Positions 12,730 to 19,759 of a DNA stretch of 19,759 bases are shown piece after piece. The translations under genes and the position numbers were made by a program. The DNA is taken from positions 1-19,759 of the forward strand of contig CAZOHG010000060.1 in the NCBI GenBank assembly GCA_964579725.1, in the 5' to 3' direction. Source of the stretch: CAZOHG01 sp964579725. Lineage in GTDB: Bacteria; Zhuqueibacterota; JdFR-76; BMS3Abin05. The notes beneath the pieces were generated by a model. That model searched no databases. It had not been told where the DNA came from and saw nothing but the letters and a program-made list of their open reading frames with translations. Numbering within the stretch: the stretch's first letter is position 1; each line of letters begins with the position of its first letter.

Positions 12730-14772
12730 ATGACCCGGGAAGAAGCGCAAAAGCGCATTGAAGAGCTGCGAAAGGAAATTAATTACCACAATTATCGGTA
12801 CTACATTCTCGCCGATCCGATTATTTCGGACGCGGAATACGATCGACTTTTTGAGGAACTGAAACGGCTCGAGCAACAATTCCCCGAACTGATTACCCCG
12901 GATTCTCCCACTCAGCGCGTGGGGGCTCCCCGTCCCGAGGGAGTGGGTTTCGAATCGGTTGAACACCGGGTTCCCATGTTTAGCATGGACGATGTGTTCA
13001 ACGAAGGTGATTTTCTTGATTTTGACCGGCGCGTACGCGAAGGGCTGGGGGTGGAGCAGGTGGAATACACGGGCGAGCCGAAGTTCGACGGCCTATCGGC
13101 CAATCTAACTTACGAAAACGGCCGATTTGTACGCGGTGCCACGCGCGGCGACGGACGCGTGGGTGACGACGTCACCAACAATCTCAAAACCATTCGCACC
13201 CTGCCGCTTCAGCTTTTGGATGCGGAAATTCCTGCTCCCCTTTTTATTGAAATTCGGGGTGAGGTCATTATGTCCAAACCGGATTTCCGCCGCCTGAATG
13301 AAAAACGACTGCAAAATGGAGAGCTTCCCTTCGCCAACCCCCGAAATGCGGCGGCGGGCTCCCTTCGGCAGTTGGACCCCAAAATCACGGCTCAACGCAA
13401 CCTCCGTTTTTTTGCCTGGGGCGTAGGCGGCGTTGAGGGCATCTCCTTTGAAACACAGTGGCAGATTTTGCAAACCCTCAAAAAATGGGGGTTTCTGCTT
13501 TACCCGGATATTTGCTTGTGCCGCGGAACGGAAGATGCCCTCAGGTATTACGGCCGGCTTGCTGAAAAGCGGGACGAATTGGAGTTTGAGATCGACGGTG
13601 TGGTGTTTAAGGTGAACCGGCTGGAGCAGCAAGAACGGCTGGGCATGACCACACGCGCCCCCCGCTGGATGGTGGCGTTTAAATTCCCGGCGCGTCAGGA
13701 AACCACTCAGGTGTTGGAAATCGATTTTCAGGTGGGACGCACGGGCATCGTTACCCCTGTGGCCAAATTGAAGCCCGTCCAAATTGGCGGAGTGACCGTT
13801 TCCCGAGCGACGCTTCACACCTTCGATTTGCTGAAGCAAAAGGATATTCGCGTCGGTGACTGGGTACTGGTGGAACGTGCCGGAGACGTCATCCCCGAAG
13901 TGGTGAAACCCATTCCCGAACGCCGCACCGGACGTGAAAAAGCGGTGTCGCCCCCTAAAAACTGCCCGGTTTGCGGAGCTCCGTTGGAAAAAGAGGGAGC
14001 CTATTATTTTTGTCCGAATATGAATTGTCCCGCTCAGGTCAAGGGACGAATTTTGCACCTTGTGTCCAAACGCGCTTTTGATATCGACGGAATTGGCGAC
14101 AAAATTGTGGACCAATTCATGGATGCGGGATTGGTGCACAGCGTGGCAGACATTTTCTACCTGAAAAAAGAGGACCTGCTCAAATTGGAACGGTGGGCGG
14201 AAAAATCGGCCCAAAATCTCATAGACCAAATTGAGCAAAGCAAGAAAATTCCCTTTGAGCGCTTTCTTTACGCGTTGGGCATTCGGCACGTCGGAGAATT
14301 TGTTTCCCGACTCCTGAGCGAAAACTTTCCCAATCTGAACGCCTTAAAAAAGGCTACGGAAGAAGAGCTCATGACCATTCCGGGGATCGGCCCCGAAGTA
14401 GCGCGCAGCATTGTGGATTTCTTTTCCGTTAAACAAAATTTGGAAACCATCGAAAAGATGTTCCGAGCGGGAGTGGAGATTGTGTACGCCGACCGGGAGG
14501 AGGAAGCCCCGAAGCCGCTTTCCGGGAAAACCTTTGTTTTTACCGGGGCTCTCGCGCGGTACACCCGTGACCAGGCCAAGGCATTGGTGGAGTCGCTTGG
14601 CGGGAAGGTAAGCGGCAGTGTCAGTCGCAAAACCGATTTTGTGGTGGCGGGTGCTGACCCCGGTTCCAAATTTGACAGGGCGAAACAGTTGGGTGTCCGA
14701 ATCCTCAGTGAAGAGGCGTTTGAAAAACTCATTGCCGAAGCCAAAACCGGAGACAGTTTGCCGGGATATTAG
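12730..14772 (+). CDS. ligA: NAD-dependent DNA ligase
   Basis: 680 aa, full length for the family (about 650-700). It seals nicks in replication and repair, using NAD+ to adenylate itself. The domains are in order: Ia ('INYHNYRYYILADPIISDAEYD', NMN binding), adenylation domain with the active Lys118 in 'EPKFDGLSANLTYENG' (KxDG motif), 'RGDGRVGDDVTNN', 'RGEVIMSKPDFRRLNE' and 'NPRNAAAGSLRQLD', then an OB fold ('VGRTGIVTPVAKL.PV.IGGVTVSRATLHT'), a four-Cys zinc finger ('CPVCGAPLEKEGAYYFCPNMNCPAQ'), helix-hairpin-helix repeats ('LYALGIRHVGE', 'MTIPGIGPEVARSI') and a C-terminal BRCT domain ('LSGKTFVFTGAL...'). The ATG has a modest AGAGG upstream. It is flanked by its own likely promoter and by the hutU gene. 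Confidence 0.97.
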   Translation: MTREEAQKRIEELRKEINYHNYRYYILADPIISDAEYDRLFEELKRLEQQFPELITPDSPTQRVGAPRPEGVGFESVEHRVPMFSMDDVFNEGDFLDFDRRVREGLGVEQVEYTGEPKFDGLSANLTYENGRFVRGATRGDGRVGDDVTNNLKTIRTLPLQLLDAEIPAPLFIEIRGEVIMSKPDFRRLNEKRLQNGELPFANPRNAAAGSLRQLDPKITAQRNLRFFAWGVGGVEGISFETQWQILQTLKKWGFLLYPDICLCRGTEDALRYYGRLAEKRDELEFEIDGVVFKVNRLEQQERLGMTTRAPRWMVAFKFPARQETTQVLEIDFQVGRTGIVTPVAKLKPVQIGGVTVSRATLHTFDLLKQKDIRVGDWVLVERAGDVIPEVVKPIPERRTGREKAVSPPKNCPVCGAPLEKEGAYYFCPNMNCPAQVKGRILHLVSKRAFDIDGIGDKIVDQFMDAGLVHSVADIFYLKKEDLLKLERWAEKSAQNLIDQIEQSKKIPFERFLYALGIRHVGEFVSRLLSENFPNLNALKKATEEELMTIPGIGPEVARSIVDFFSVKQNLETIEKMFRAGVEIVYADREEEAPKPLSGKTFVFTGALARYTRDQAKALVESLGGKVSGSVSRKTDFVVAGADPGSKFDRAKQLGVRILSEEAFEKLIAEAKTGDSLPGY

Positions 14773-14951
14773 AATTTTTGGAATGCTCTGCGTGCCGAGC
14801 AAAAAATAGTCCGCATTTTGGGGAGGGTTTGAGATTTTCCAGGGAGAACAGCGAGAAAAATCTTTGGTGAGTTTTGCCACGGGAACAGTTCGATTTTTGC
14901 CCGGCGCAGGCTGAAGCGTCAACGCTTGTCCCAAAAGCAAGGGAGGTCGAC
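14773..14951 (+). promoter_or_regulatory. Spacer before hutU: TTTTGGGGAGGG copy 3 and a hairpin
   Basis: Holds the third copy of TTTTGGGGAGGG (14816-14827), then AGATTTT (14832-14838) / AAAATCT (14857-14863) with an 18-nt loop, and the hutU ribosome binding site GGGAGG (14941-14946). The urocanase frame stays open upstream to 14874, but GGGAGG five bases before ATG 14952 and the match to the family's length decide that start. A regulatory leader is possible but unproven. Confidence 0.4.
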
Positions 14952-16613
14952 ATGTCTGACTTCACGTACAAACCGGTGAGAGCTCCAAGGGGGAACCGTT
15001 TGCAGTGCAAAGGGTGGCATCAGGAGGCCGCCATGCGGATGCTCATGAACAACCTGGATCCGGAGGTGGCTGAAAAGCCGGAAGAACTGATTATTTACGG
15101 CGGCAGTGGTAAAGCGGCCCGGAATTGGGAGGCTTACCACGCCATTGTGGGCAGTTTGCAGGAATTGGAAAACGACGAAACCTTGCTGGTGCAATCAGGT
15201 AAACCGGTGGGAATCTTTAAAACCCACGAAATGGCTCCGCGCGTGCTCATTGCCAACTCGTTGTTGGTGCCGGCCTGGGCCACCTGGGACGAATTCAGGC
15301 GACTCGAGGCGCTGGGCTTGATTATGTACGGGCAAATGACGGCAGGAAGCTGGATCTACATCGGAACTCAGGGTATTTTGCAGGGTACGTACGAAACCTT
15401 TGCAGCGGCGGCTCAGAAACATTTCGGCGGGGACTTGCGCGGAAAGCTTTTGGTTACAGGGGGAATTGGTGGAATGGGCGGCGCGCAACCGCTGGCGGCT
15501 ACCATGAACGGCGCCGCTTTTTTGGGGGTGGAAGTCGATCGGGCGCGCATCGAAAAGCGATTAAAAACCGGCTATCTCGATCGAATGGCAACCGATTTGG
15601 ACGAGGCGTTGAAAATTGTTACGGACGCAAAAGAAAAAGCGCAAGCCGTCTCGGTGGGACTTCTGGGGAACACGGCGGACATTATTCCCGAATTGGTGCG
15701 TCGAGGCATTACGCCCGACGTGTTGACCGATCAAACGTCGGCACACGATGCCCTGAATGGGTACGTTCCGGCGGGAATTCCCTACGAAGAAGCTCTGGAA
15801 CTCCGGAAAAAAGACCCCGAAACCTACCAGAAAATGGCCTACGAATCCATTGCAAAACACGTAGAGGCCATGTTGGAACTTCAAAAACGGGGGGCTGTCA
15901 CCTTCGATTACGGCAACAACATTCGCGGGCAGGCCAAAAAGGCAGGCGTTCGAGACGCCTTTAAAATCCCCGGTTTTGTGCCGGAGTACATTCGGCCGCT
16001 GTTTTGCGAAGGCAGGGGGCCCTTCCGCTGGGCCGCGTTGTCCGGTGACCCGGAGGACATTTACAAAACAGACGAATTGGTGTTGAAACTTTTCCCCGAG
16101 GACCAGGTACTCAAGCGCTGGATTCATCTGGCACACGAAAAAGTGAAATTTCAAGGACTGCCGTCCCGCATTTGCTGGTTGGGGTACGGCGAACGAGACA
16201 AATTCGCCCTGGCCATGAATGAAATGGTGGCAAAAGGAGAATTGAAAGCTCCCATTGTCATTGGTCGCGATCATTTGGACACCGGATCAGTGGCTTCCCC
16301 CTACCGGGAGACCGAAGGCATGAAAGACGGGAGCGACGCCATTGCCGATTGGCCCATTTTGAACGGTTTGCTCAACGCCATTTCCGGAGCGTCGTGGGTG
16401 TCGGTCCACCACGGCGGCGGTGTGGGGATTGGGCTGGCCATTCACGCCGGGCAGGTCAGCGTGGCGGACGGAACGTCGGAAGCGGCGGCACGCTTGCAGC
16501 GGGTGTTGACCAACGATCCGGGCATCGGCGTAGCGCGCCACGCCGACGCGGGGTACGACCAAGCCATTCGGTTTGCCGGTGAGCACGGGATTAAAATCCC
16601 AATGCTGAAATAA
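14952..16613 (+). CDS. hutU: Urocanate hydratase (urocanase)
   Basis: 553 aa, the normal family length. It converts urocanate to 4-imidazolone-5-propionate in histidine breakdown, in the cytoplasm, with tightly bound NAD+ acting as an electrophile. Visible signatures: 'IYGGSGKAARNW' near the N-terminus, the NAD-binding 'VTGGIGGMGGAQPLAATMNG', 'LTDQTSAHD', 'FDYGNNIR', 'FVPEYIRPLFCEGRGPFRW', the conserved Cys at about 408 in 'LPSRICWLGYGER', 'GRDHLDTGSVASPYRET' and 'ASWVSVHHGGGVGIG'. No other hut gene (hutH, hutI, hutG) lies in the window, so the pathway would be encoded elsewhere. It is preceded by a leader with a repeat and hairpin, and followed 19 bases downstream by a palindromic element. 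Confidence 0.96.
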   Translation: MSDFTYKPVRAPRGNRLQCKGWHQEAAMRMLMNNLDPEVAEKPEELIIYGGSGKAARNWEAYHAIVGSLQELENDETLLVQSGKPVGIFKTHEMAPRVLIANSLLVPAWATWDEFRRLEALGLIMYGQMTAGSWIYIGTQGILQGTYETFAAAAQKHFGGDLRGKLLVTGGIGGMGGAQPLAATMNGAAFLGVEVDRARIEKRLKTGYLDRMATDLDEALKIVTDAKEKAQAVSVGLLGNTADIIPELVRRGITPDVLTDQTSAHDALNGYVPAGIPYEEALELRKKDPETYQKMAYESIAKHVEAMLELQKRGAVTFDYGNNIRGQAKKAGVRDAFKIPGFVPEYIRPLFCEGRGPFRWAALSGDPEDIYKTDELVLKLFPEDQVLKRWIHLAHEKVKFQGLPSRICWLGYGERDKFALAMNEMVAKGELKAPIVIGRDHLDTGSVASPYRETEGMKDGSDAIADWPILNGLLNAISGASWVSVHHGGGVGIGLAIHAGQVSVADGTSEAAARLQRVLTNDPGIGVARHADAGYDQAIRFAGEHGIKIPMLK

Positions 16614-16931
16614 CCCCATTCGCCCCGCACGTTTTTCACCCTGAAAAAAGTAAACAGATGGAGTGGAAAAAGAACAAATCGGGGAAAATTGACGCGGATC
16701 CTCTTTCGTGAACGGGAAACTCAGTGTTCTGTAGCAGAGCTGTCCCGGGGGTGAAAAGCACGCGCCAAAAAAAGAGCGTTCCTCAGTTTGAGGTGTGGAT
16801 TTTCAACTTGAATAAATGCCCGTCATTCCGTTGACGGGCTTATTTTCAATCAATGGTTTTGTGCGGAATGGTTCGGAATGTGGTGTGAAAAATAGTTCAA
16901 GGGCGATTATTTAAAATAAGGAAGGAATTAG
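16614..16931 (+). other. Intergenic region hutU-ddl: palindromic element, terminator-like hairpin, no convincing gene
   Basis: 318 bases. TTTTTCA (16632-16638), loop CCC, TGAAAAA (16642-16648) is the second copy of the element found after pncA, with flanks also alike (TTCGCC upstream, AACAG and GG downstream). A stronger hairpin lies at 16811-16846, listed separately. Directly repeated CGGAATG sits shortly before ddl. A 17-codon ATG frame at 16659 is too short and featureless to call. Confidence 0.55.
16811..16846 (+). terminator. Terminator-like hairpin upstream of ddl
   Basis: GCCCGTCA (16818-16825), loop TTCCGT, TGACGGGC (16832-16839), then TTATTTT. The outer AATAA (16811-16815) and TTATT (16840-16844) can pair across a two-base bulge. 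A good intrinsic terminator, and possibly bidirectional because A-rich sequence precedes the stem. It lies about 200 bases after the hutU stop. Confidence 0.7.
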
Positions 16932-17966
16932 ATGAAAATAGCTGTTTTGTTAGGGGGAAATTCGCCCGAGCGCGAGGTGTCGCTGTCTTCAGGCGAAGCT
17001 GTGGCGCGGGCGTTGTTAGAAAACGGGCACGAAATTATTTTGGTAGACCCTGCGTTGGGAGCTGGTCAGCTCAATCTGAATGAACCCAATTTGCAGGGGG
17101 AAGTAGCTCCGCGCCCACCGTCCCTGGCTGATCTTCCTGAAAATGCCTCTTTTCGCTTTATTGAGGCGGTGGAATATCTTGTCGATTGGGCGCCGGACCT
17201 TGTTTTTGTGGGTCTGCACGGAGGAGCGGGTGAAGACGGAACGGTTCAGAGCCTTTTGAATCTTGCCAATCTGCCCTACACGGGGTCTGAGCCGCTGGCC
17301 TGTGCGGTAGCCATGAACAAGGTGTTTTCCAAACACATTTTCGAAAATGTGGGGGTGCCCACCGCTTCGTGGCGCAAGTTTACGGCCGGCAGAGACGATT
17401 GGGAAATGCTCAAGCGGCGCGTGGCTTCCGAGTTGGGTTTCCCGTTGGTGGTAAAGCCCAGCGATCAGGGCTCTACGGTGGGTCTTTCGATCGTTCAAGG
17501 CGAGGAGGAACTGGACACGGCGCTAAAGAACGCCCTGGCCTATTCGTCCGAAATTCTTTTCGAACCGTACATTGCAGGCCATGAAATGACGGTGGCCATT
17601 TTGGGAGAAAAACCGCTTCCCGTTATTGAAATTCAGCCCAAACACGGGATTTACGACTACGAATGCAAATACCAATCGGGGATGACCGAATACGTGGTTC
17701 CGGCAAAAATTTCGCCCGAATTGACAAATCGGCTTCAAAAGGCCGCGCTACTGGCTCACCGGTCGCTGGGCTGTCGGCACTACTCACGGGTGGATTTTCG
17801 TGTGGACGAGGCGGAAAATATCTTTTGTCTCGAAGTGAATACGTTGCCGGGAATGACCAAAACCAGCCTGGTGCCGAAGGCGGCTAAAGCCGCTGGCCTG
17901 CCCTTTCCCCAGCTTGTTCAGGAAATCGTCCGCCTAACAGTCAATGAAAAGCAAGTGTCCCATTGA
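16932..17966 (+). CDS. ddl: D-alanine--D-alanine ligase
   Basis: 344 aa, ATG with AAGGAAGG at 16919-16926. It makes the D-Ala-D-Ala dipeptide for peptidoglycan, using ATP, in the cytoplasm. The ATP-grasp fold is shown by 'VLLGGNSPEREVSLSSGEAVA' at the start, 'VGLHGGAGEDGTVQSLL' (about 94-110), 'PLVVKPSDQGSTVGLS', the omega-loop 'YDYECKYQSGMTEYVVPA' and 'CLEVNTLPGMTKTSLVPKAA' (about 300-319) with the metal-binding Glu and Asn. The Tyr in 'CKYQS' is the residue found in D-Ala-D-Ala enzymes; D-lactate-forming Van-type ligases lack it, so vancomycin-type depsipeptide ligase activity is unlikely. cysS follows after 21 bases, so the two are likely cotranscribed. Confidence 0.96.
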   Translation: MKIAVLLGGNSPEREVSLSSGEAVARALLENGHEIILVDPALGAGQLNLNEPNLQGEVAPRPPSLADLPENASFRFIEAVEYLVDWAPDLVFVGLHGGAGEDGTVQSLLNLANLPYTGSEPLACAVAMNKVFSKHIFENVGVPTASWRKFTAGRDDWEMLKRRVASELGFPLVVKPSDQGSTVGLSIVQGEEELDTALKNALAYSSEILFEPYIAGHEMTVAILGEKPLPVIEIQPKHGIYDYECKYQSGMTEYVVPAKISPELTNRLQKAALLAHRSLGCRHYSRVDFRVDEAENIFCLEVNTLPGMTKTSLVPKAAKAAGLPFPQLVQEIVRLTVNEKQVSH

Positions 17967-17987
17967 ACCGAATCGTGAGGAAGTGAA

Positions 17988-19448
17988 ATGAGTTTGAAAA
18001 TTTACAATACACTGACCAGACGAAAAGAAGATTTTGTTCCGCAGCAAGCCGGAAAGGTTCGTTTTTACGCTTGCGGGCCCACCGTGTACGATTATTTTCA
18101 CATTGGTAATGCGCGCCCATTCGTCACATTCGATGTTTTTCGCCGCTATTTAATGTACCGGGGTTACCAGGTGCTCTACGTCCAGAATATTACGGATGTG
18201 GACGACAAGATCATTCAAAAAGCCAATGCAGAGGGAATTTCTGCCGCGGAAGTGGCGCAACGCTACGCCCGCGCCTATTTAGAAGATATTCAAAAGCTGA
18301 AAATCTTGCCTGCCGATGTGAACCCGCGCGCTACGGCGCACATTGACGAAATGCTGGCGCTGGTCAAAAAATTGGTGGAAAAGGGGTACGCTTACGTTGT
18401 GGACGGCGATGTGTACTACGACGTAAGCCGATTTAAGGACTACGGTAAACTTTCCGGAAAAAAAATTGACGAATTGCAGGCCGGAGCGCGAATCGACGTG
18501 GATGAGCGCAAACGGAATCCCCTCGATTTTGCTCTCTGGAAAGCAGCCAAACCCGGCGAGCCCTGGTGGGAAAGTCCCTGGGGCAGGGGGCGCCCCGGAT
18601 GGCACATTGAATGTTCGGCCATGTCCATGAAATATTTGGGTGACACCCTGGACATTCACGCCGGGGGAGAGGATTTGATTTTCCCCCACCACGAAAATGA
18701 AATTGCTCAGAGCGAGGCGGCCACGGGGAAGCCCTTTGCCAATTACTGGCTGCACATCGGCTTTCTGCAAATTCAGGGTGAAAAGATGTCCAAATCGCTT
18801 GGCAATTTTCTGACGGCGCGGGAGGTGGTCAAACGGCACAAGCCCAAAGCCGTGCGCCTGTTTTTTCTGCAAAAACACTATCGAAGTCCCATTAACTACA
18901 GTGAAGACATTTTGGCCGAAACGGAAAGCGCCTTGGAACGATTCCTGAACATGTTGGACAAGATCCTTAGAGTGGTGGAGGATTTGACCGTCCATCGCAG
19001 GCCGGAAGTCGAACGGCTCGACGACCAAGAAAAACAGGTGCTGGAAGCGGCTCAGGGCCACAAGCTGGCTTTCATCGAAAATATGGATGACGATTTTAAC
19101 ACGGCGGGGGCGTTGGGCCATCTGTTCGACCTGGCCAAGATGGCCAATCGGATTCTTGAGAAAGAAAAAATTACCCCCGGCGAAAAGGAAATCCTGCGTT
19201 TTGTTTACTGGACCTTTCAGGAGTTTGATATTTTTTTGGGGCTTTTTGAAATGGAAGAGGAAACCGGGGTAGAAACGGAAACCTTTGCGCAGGTGGTGGA
19301 CCTATTGCTCCAAATTCGTAGTGATCTACGTGCAAAAAAAGAATGGGAATTGGCCGATCGAATACGGAACCAACTGAAAGAAATCGGCATTCAAATAGAA
19401 GATCGAAAAGAAGGAACGGTCTGGAAAAAAATTACAAAAAAATCATAG
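17988..19448 (+). CDS. cysS: Cysteine--tRNA ligase
   Basis: 486 aa, ATG with a GAGGAAG site upstream. It charges tRNA-Cys. This is a class Ia synthetase, zinc-dependent: Cys29 in 'FYACGPTVYDYFHIGNARPF' with the HIGH-type motif HIGN (38-41), 'RPGWHIECSAMS' with a second zinc Cys (about 209), 'GGEDLIFPHHENEIAQSEAATG' with the HHEN zinc/substrate region, and KMSKS at 266-270. The C-terminal helical DALR-type region ends in 'LRAKKEWELADRIRNQLKEIGIQIEDRKEGTVW', the standard tail. Nothing is missing. It lies 21 bases after ddl and just before the promoter of a tRNA operon. Confidence 0.97.
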   Translation: MSLKIYNTLTRRKEDFVPQQAGKVRFYACGPTVYDYFHIGNARPFVTFDVFRRYLMYRGYQVLYVQNITDVDDKIIQKANAEGISAAEVAQRYARAYLEDIQKLKILPADVNPRATAHIDEMLALVKKLVEKGYAYVVDGDVYYDVSRFKDYGKLSGKKIDELQAGARIDVDERKRNPLDFALWKAAKPGEPWWESPWGRGRPGWHIECSAMSMKYLGDTLDIHAGGEDLIFPHHENEIAQSEAATGKPFANYWLHIGFLQIQGEKMSKSLGNFLTAREVVKRHKPKAVRLFFLQKHYRSPINYSEDILAETESALERFLNMLDKILRVVEDLTVHRRPEVERLDDQEKQVLEAAQGHKLAFIENMDDDFNTAGALGHLFDLAKMANRILEKEKITPGEKEILRFVYWTFQEFDIFLGLFEMEEETGVETETFAQVVDLLLQIRSDLRAKKEWELADRIRNQLKEIGIQIEDRKEGTVWKKITKKS

Positions 19449-19464
19449 AAAACCGATTTTTTTC

Positions 19465-19492
19465 TTGACAATCGAGCAAAATTTATTATATT
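19465..19492 (+). promoter_or_regulatory. Strong promoter of the tRNA operon
   Basis: TTGACA (19465-19470), 16-nt spacer, TATATT (19487-19492), 81 bases before the first tRNA. The leader contains GGGTAA (19513-19518) / TTACCC (19546-19551), a possible stem that could fold before tRNA processing. Confidence 0.75.
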
Positions 19493-19572
19493 ATTAAGCT
19501 GTATTTTCTAAGGGGTAATTTCGCCTAATTTTTAAATATGCGGCCTTACCCATTTATTTACAATTAGTTATC

Positions 19573-19645
19573 GCCGATGTAGCTCAGTTGGTAGAGCAGC
19601 TGATTTGTAATCAGCCGGTCGGAGGTTCGAGTCCTCTCATCGGCT
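19573..19645 (+). tRNA. tRNA-Thr (anticodon TGT)
   Basis: 73 nt forming a clean cloverleaf: acceptor GCCGATG / CATCGGC, D-arm GCTC...GAGC, anticodon arm GCTGA-TTTGTAA-TCAGC with TGT at positions 34-36, T-arm GGAGG-TTCGAGT-CCTCT, discriminator T. CCA is not encoded (TCA follows), so it must be added after transcription. It reads ACA and, by wobble, other Thr codons. Confidence 0.95.
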
Positions 19646-19675
19646 CATTTCAATAAATACATGATTTTTTTCTGT

Positions 19676-19757
19676 GGAGAGGTTCCCGAGTGGTCAAAGG
19701 GAGCAGACTGTAAATCTGCCGGCGAAGCCTTCGGAGGTTCGAATCCTCCCCTCTCCA
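19676..19757 (+). tRNA. tRNA-Tyr (anticodon GTA)
   Basis: 82 nt, class II with a long variable arm (CGGCGAAGCCTTC). Acceptor GGAGAGG / CCTCTCC, anticodon arm GCAGA-CTGTAAA-TCTGC with GTA, T-arm GGAGG-TTCGAAT-CCTCC, discriminator A. CCA is not encoded (CT and the window edge follow). It lies 30 bases after tRNA-Thr. The pair Thr-Tyr matches the start of the tRNA-tuf cluster of many bacteria. Confidence 0.95.
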
Positions 19758-19759
19758 CT

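Noticed and set aside
13105..14289. 394-codon open frame on the minus strand within ligA
   Set aside because: Fully antisense to a well-conserved ligase; the product shows only mirrored codon patterns with no domain.
14783..14806. TGCTC...GAGCA hairpin after ligA as a terminator
   Set aside because: Only five base pairs and followed by A residues rather than T on the coding strand; too weak to call.
15561..16274. Minus-strand frame inside hutU
   Set aside because: Antisense to a highly conserved enzyme; no ribosome binding site or domain.
16932..17966. Van-type D-Ala-D-Lac ligase (glycopeptide resistance)
   Set aside because: The omega-loop keeps the Tyr typical of D-Ala-D-Ala ligases ('CKYQSGMTEY'), and no vanH or vanX neighbours are present.
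18279..19121. 280-codon minus-strand frame inside cysS
   Set aside because: Antisense to cysS with intact catalytic motifs; composition is that of a shadow frame.
1..19759. CRISPR array, transposon, prophage or defence system
   Set aside because: No evenly spaced repeats, terminal inverted repeats with transposase, integrase, phage structural genes or defence-type nucleases/toxins are seen on either strand.

Overview
The window reads as a chromosomal piece (a draft scaffold with one 100-N gap) from a bacterium of the FCB group, most likely a Calditrichota/KSB1/Ignavibacteria-like lineage. The main clue is a secreted protein whose C-terminus carries the 'QNYPNPFNPTT...FNVLGQ...GVYWYRL' sorting domain typical of type IX-type secretion in those groups. 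Rubrerythrin suggests an anaerobic or microaerophilic life. The tRNA genes do not encode CCA. Promoters, where visible, look sigma70-like (TTGACA-17-TATGTT, TTGACA-16-TATATT), not like the Bacteroidota consensus. The lineage is an inference, as no rRNA or phylogenetic marker tree is available here.

Layout. (1) 1-6497 is a secreted/carbohydrate region: the C-terminal part of a GH38 alpha-mannosidase-like protein broken by the gap, a secreted sorting-domain protein of unknown function, and, convergent to it, a minus-strand pair made of a lipoprotein and a GxGYxYP-family putative glycoside hydrolase, coupled by an ATGA overlap. (2) 6498-6961 is an AT-rich divergent intergenic region with two dyads. 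(3) 6983-9106 is a two-gene unit: a PLP-dependent group II decarboxylase and nicotinamidase pncA. (4) 9205-12590 is a well-delimited stress unit: strong promoter, possible small leader ORF, UVR-motif protein, tandem UspA, membrane-anchored HxxxDxH protein, rubrerythrin, and a clear Rho-independent terminator. (5) 12620-16613 holds ligA and a stand-alone urocanase hutU. (6) 16932-19448 holds ddl and cysS, 21 nt apart. (7) From 19465 a strong promoter starts a tRNA operon, with tRNA-Thr(TGT) and tRNA-Tyr(GTA) visible before the edge. In many bacteria this gene order leads on to tRNA-Gly, tuf, tRNA-Trp, secE and nusG.

No CRISPR array, insertion sequence, integrase, phage gene or defence system is visible. 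The most interesting material is: the secreted sorting-domain protein with its conserved-looking histidine motifs; the GH38 enzyme with an inserted domain and C-terminal extension; the self-contained stress operon including an unclassified HxxxDxH protein; and two small families of repeated non-coding elements (TTTTTCA-CCC(C)-TGAAAAA palindromes just downstream of pncA and hutU, and three copies of TTTTGGGGAGGG). I did not find convincing evidence of a wholly new system; these are leads.
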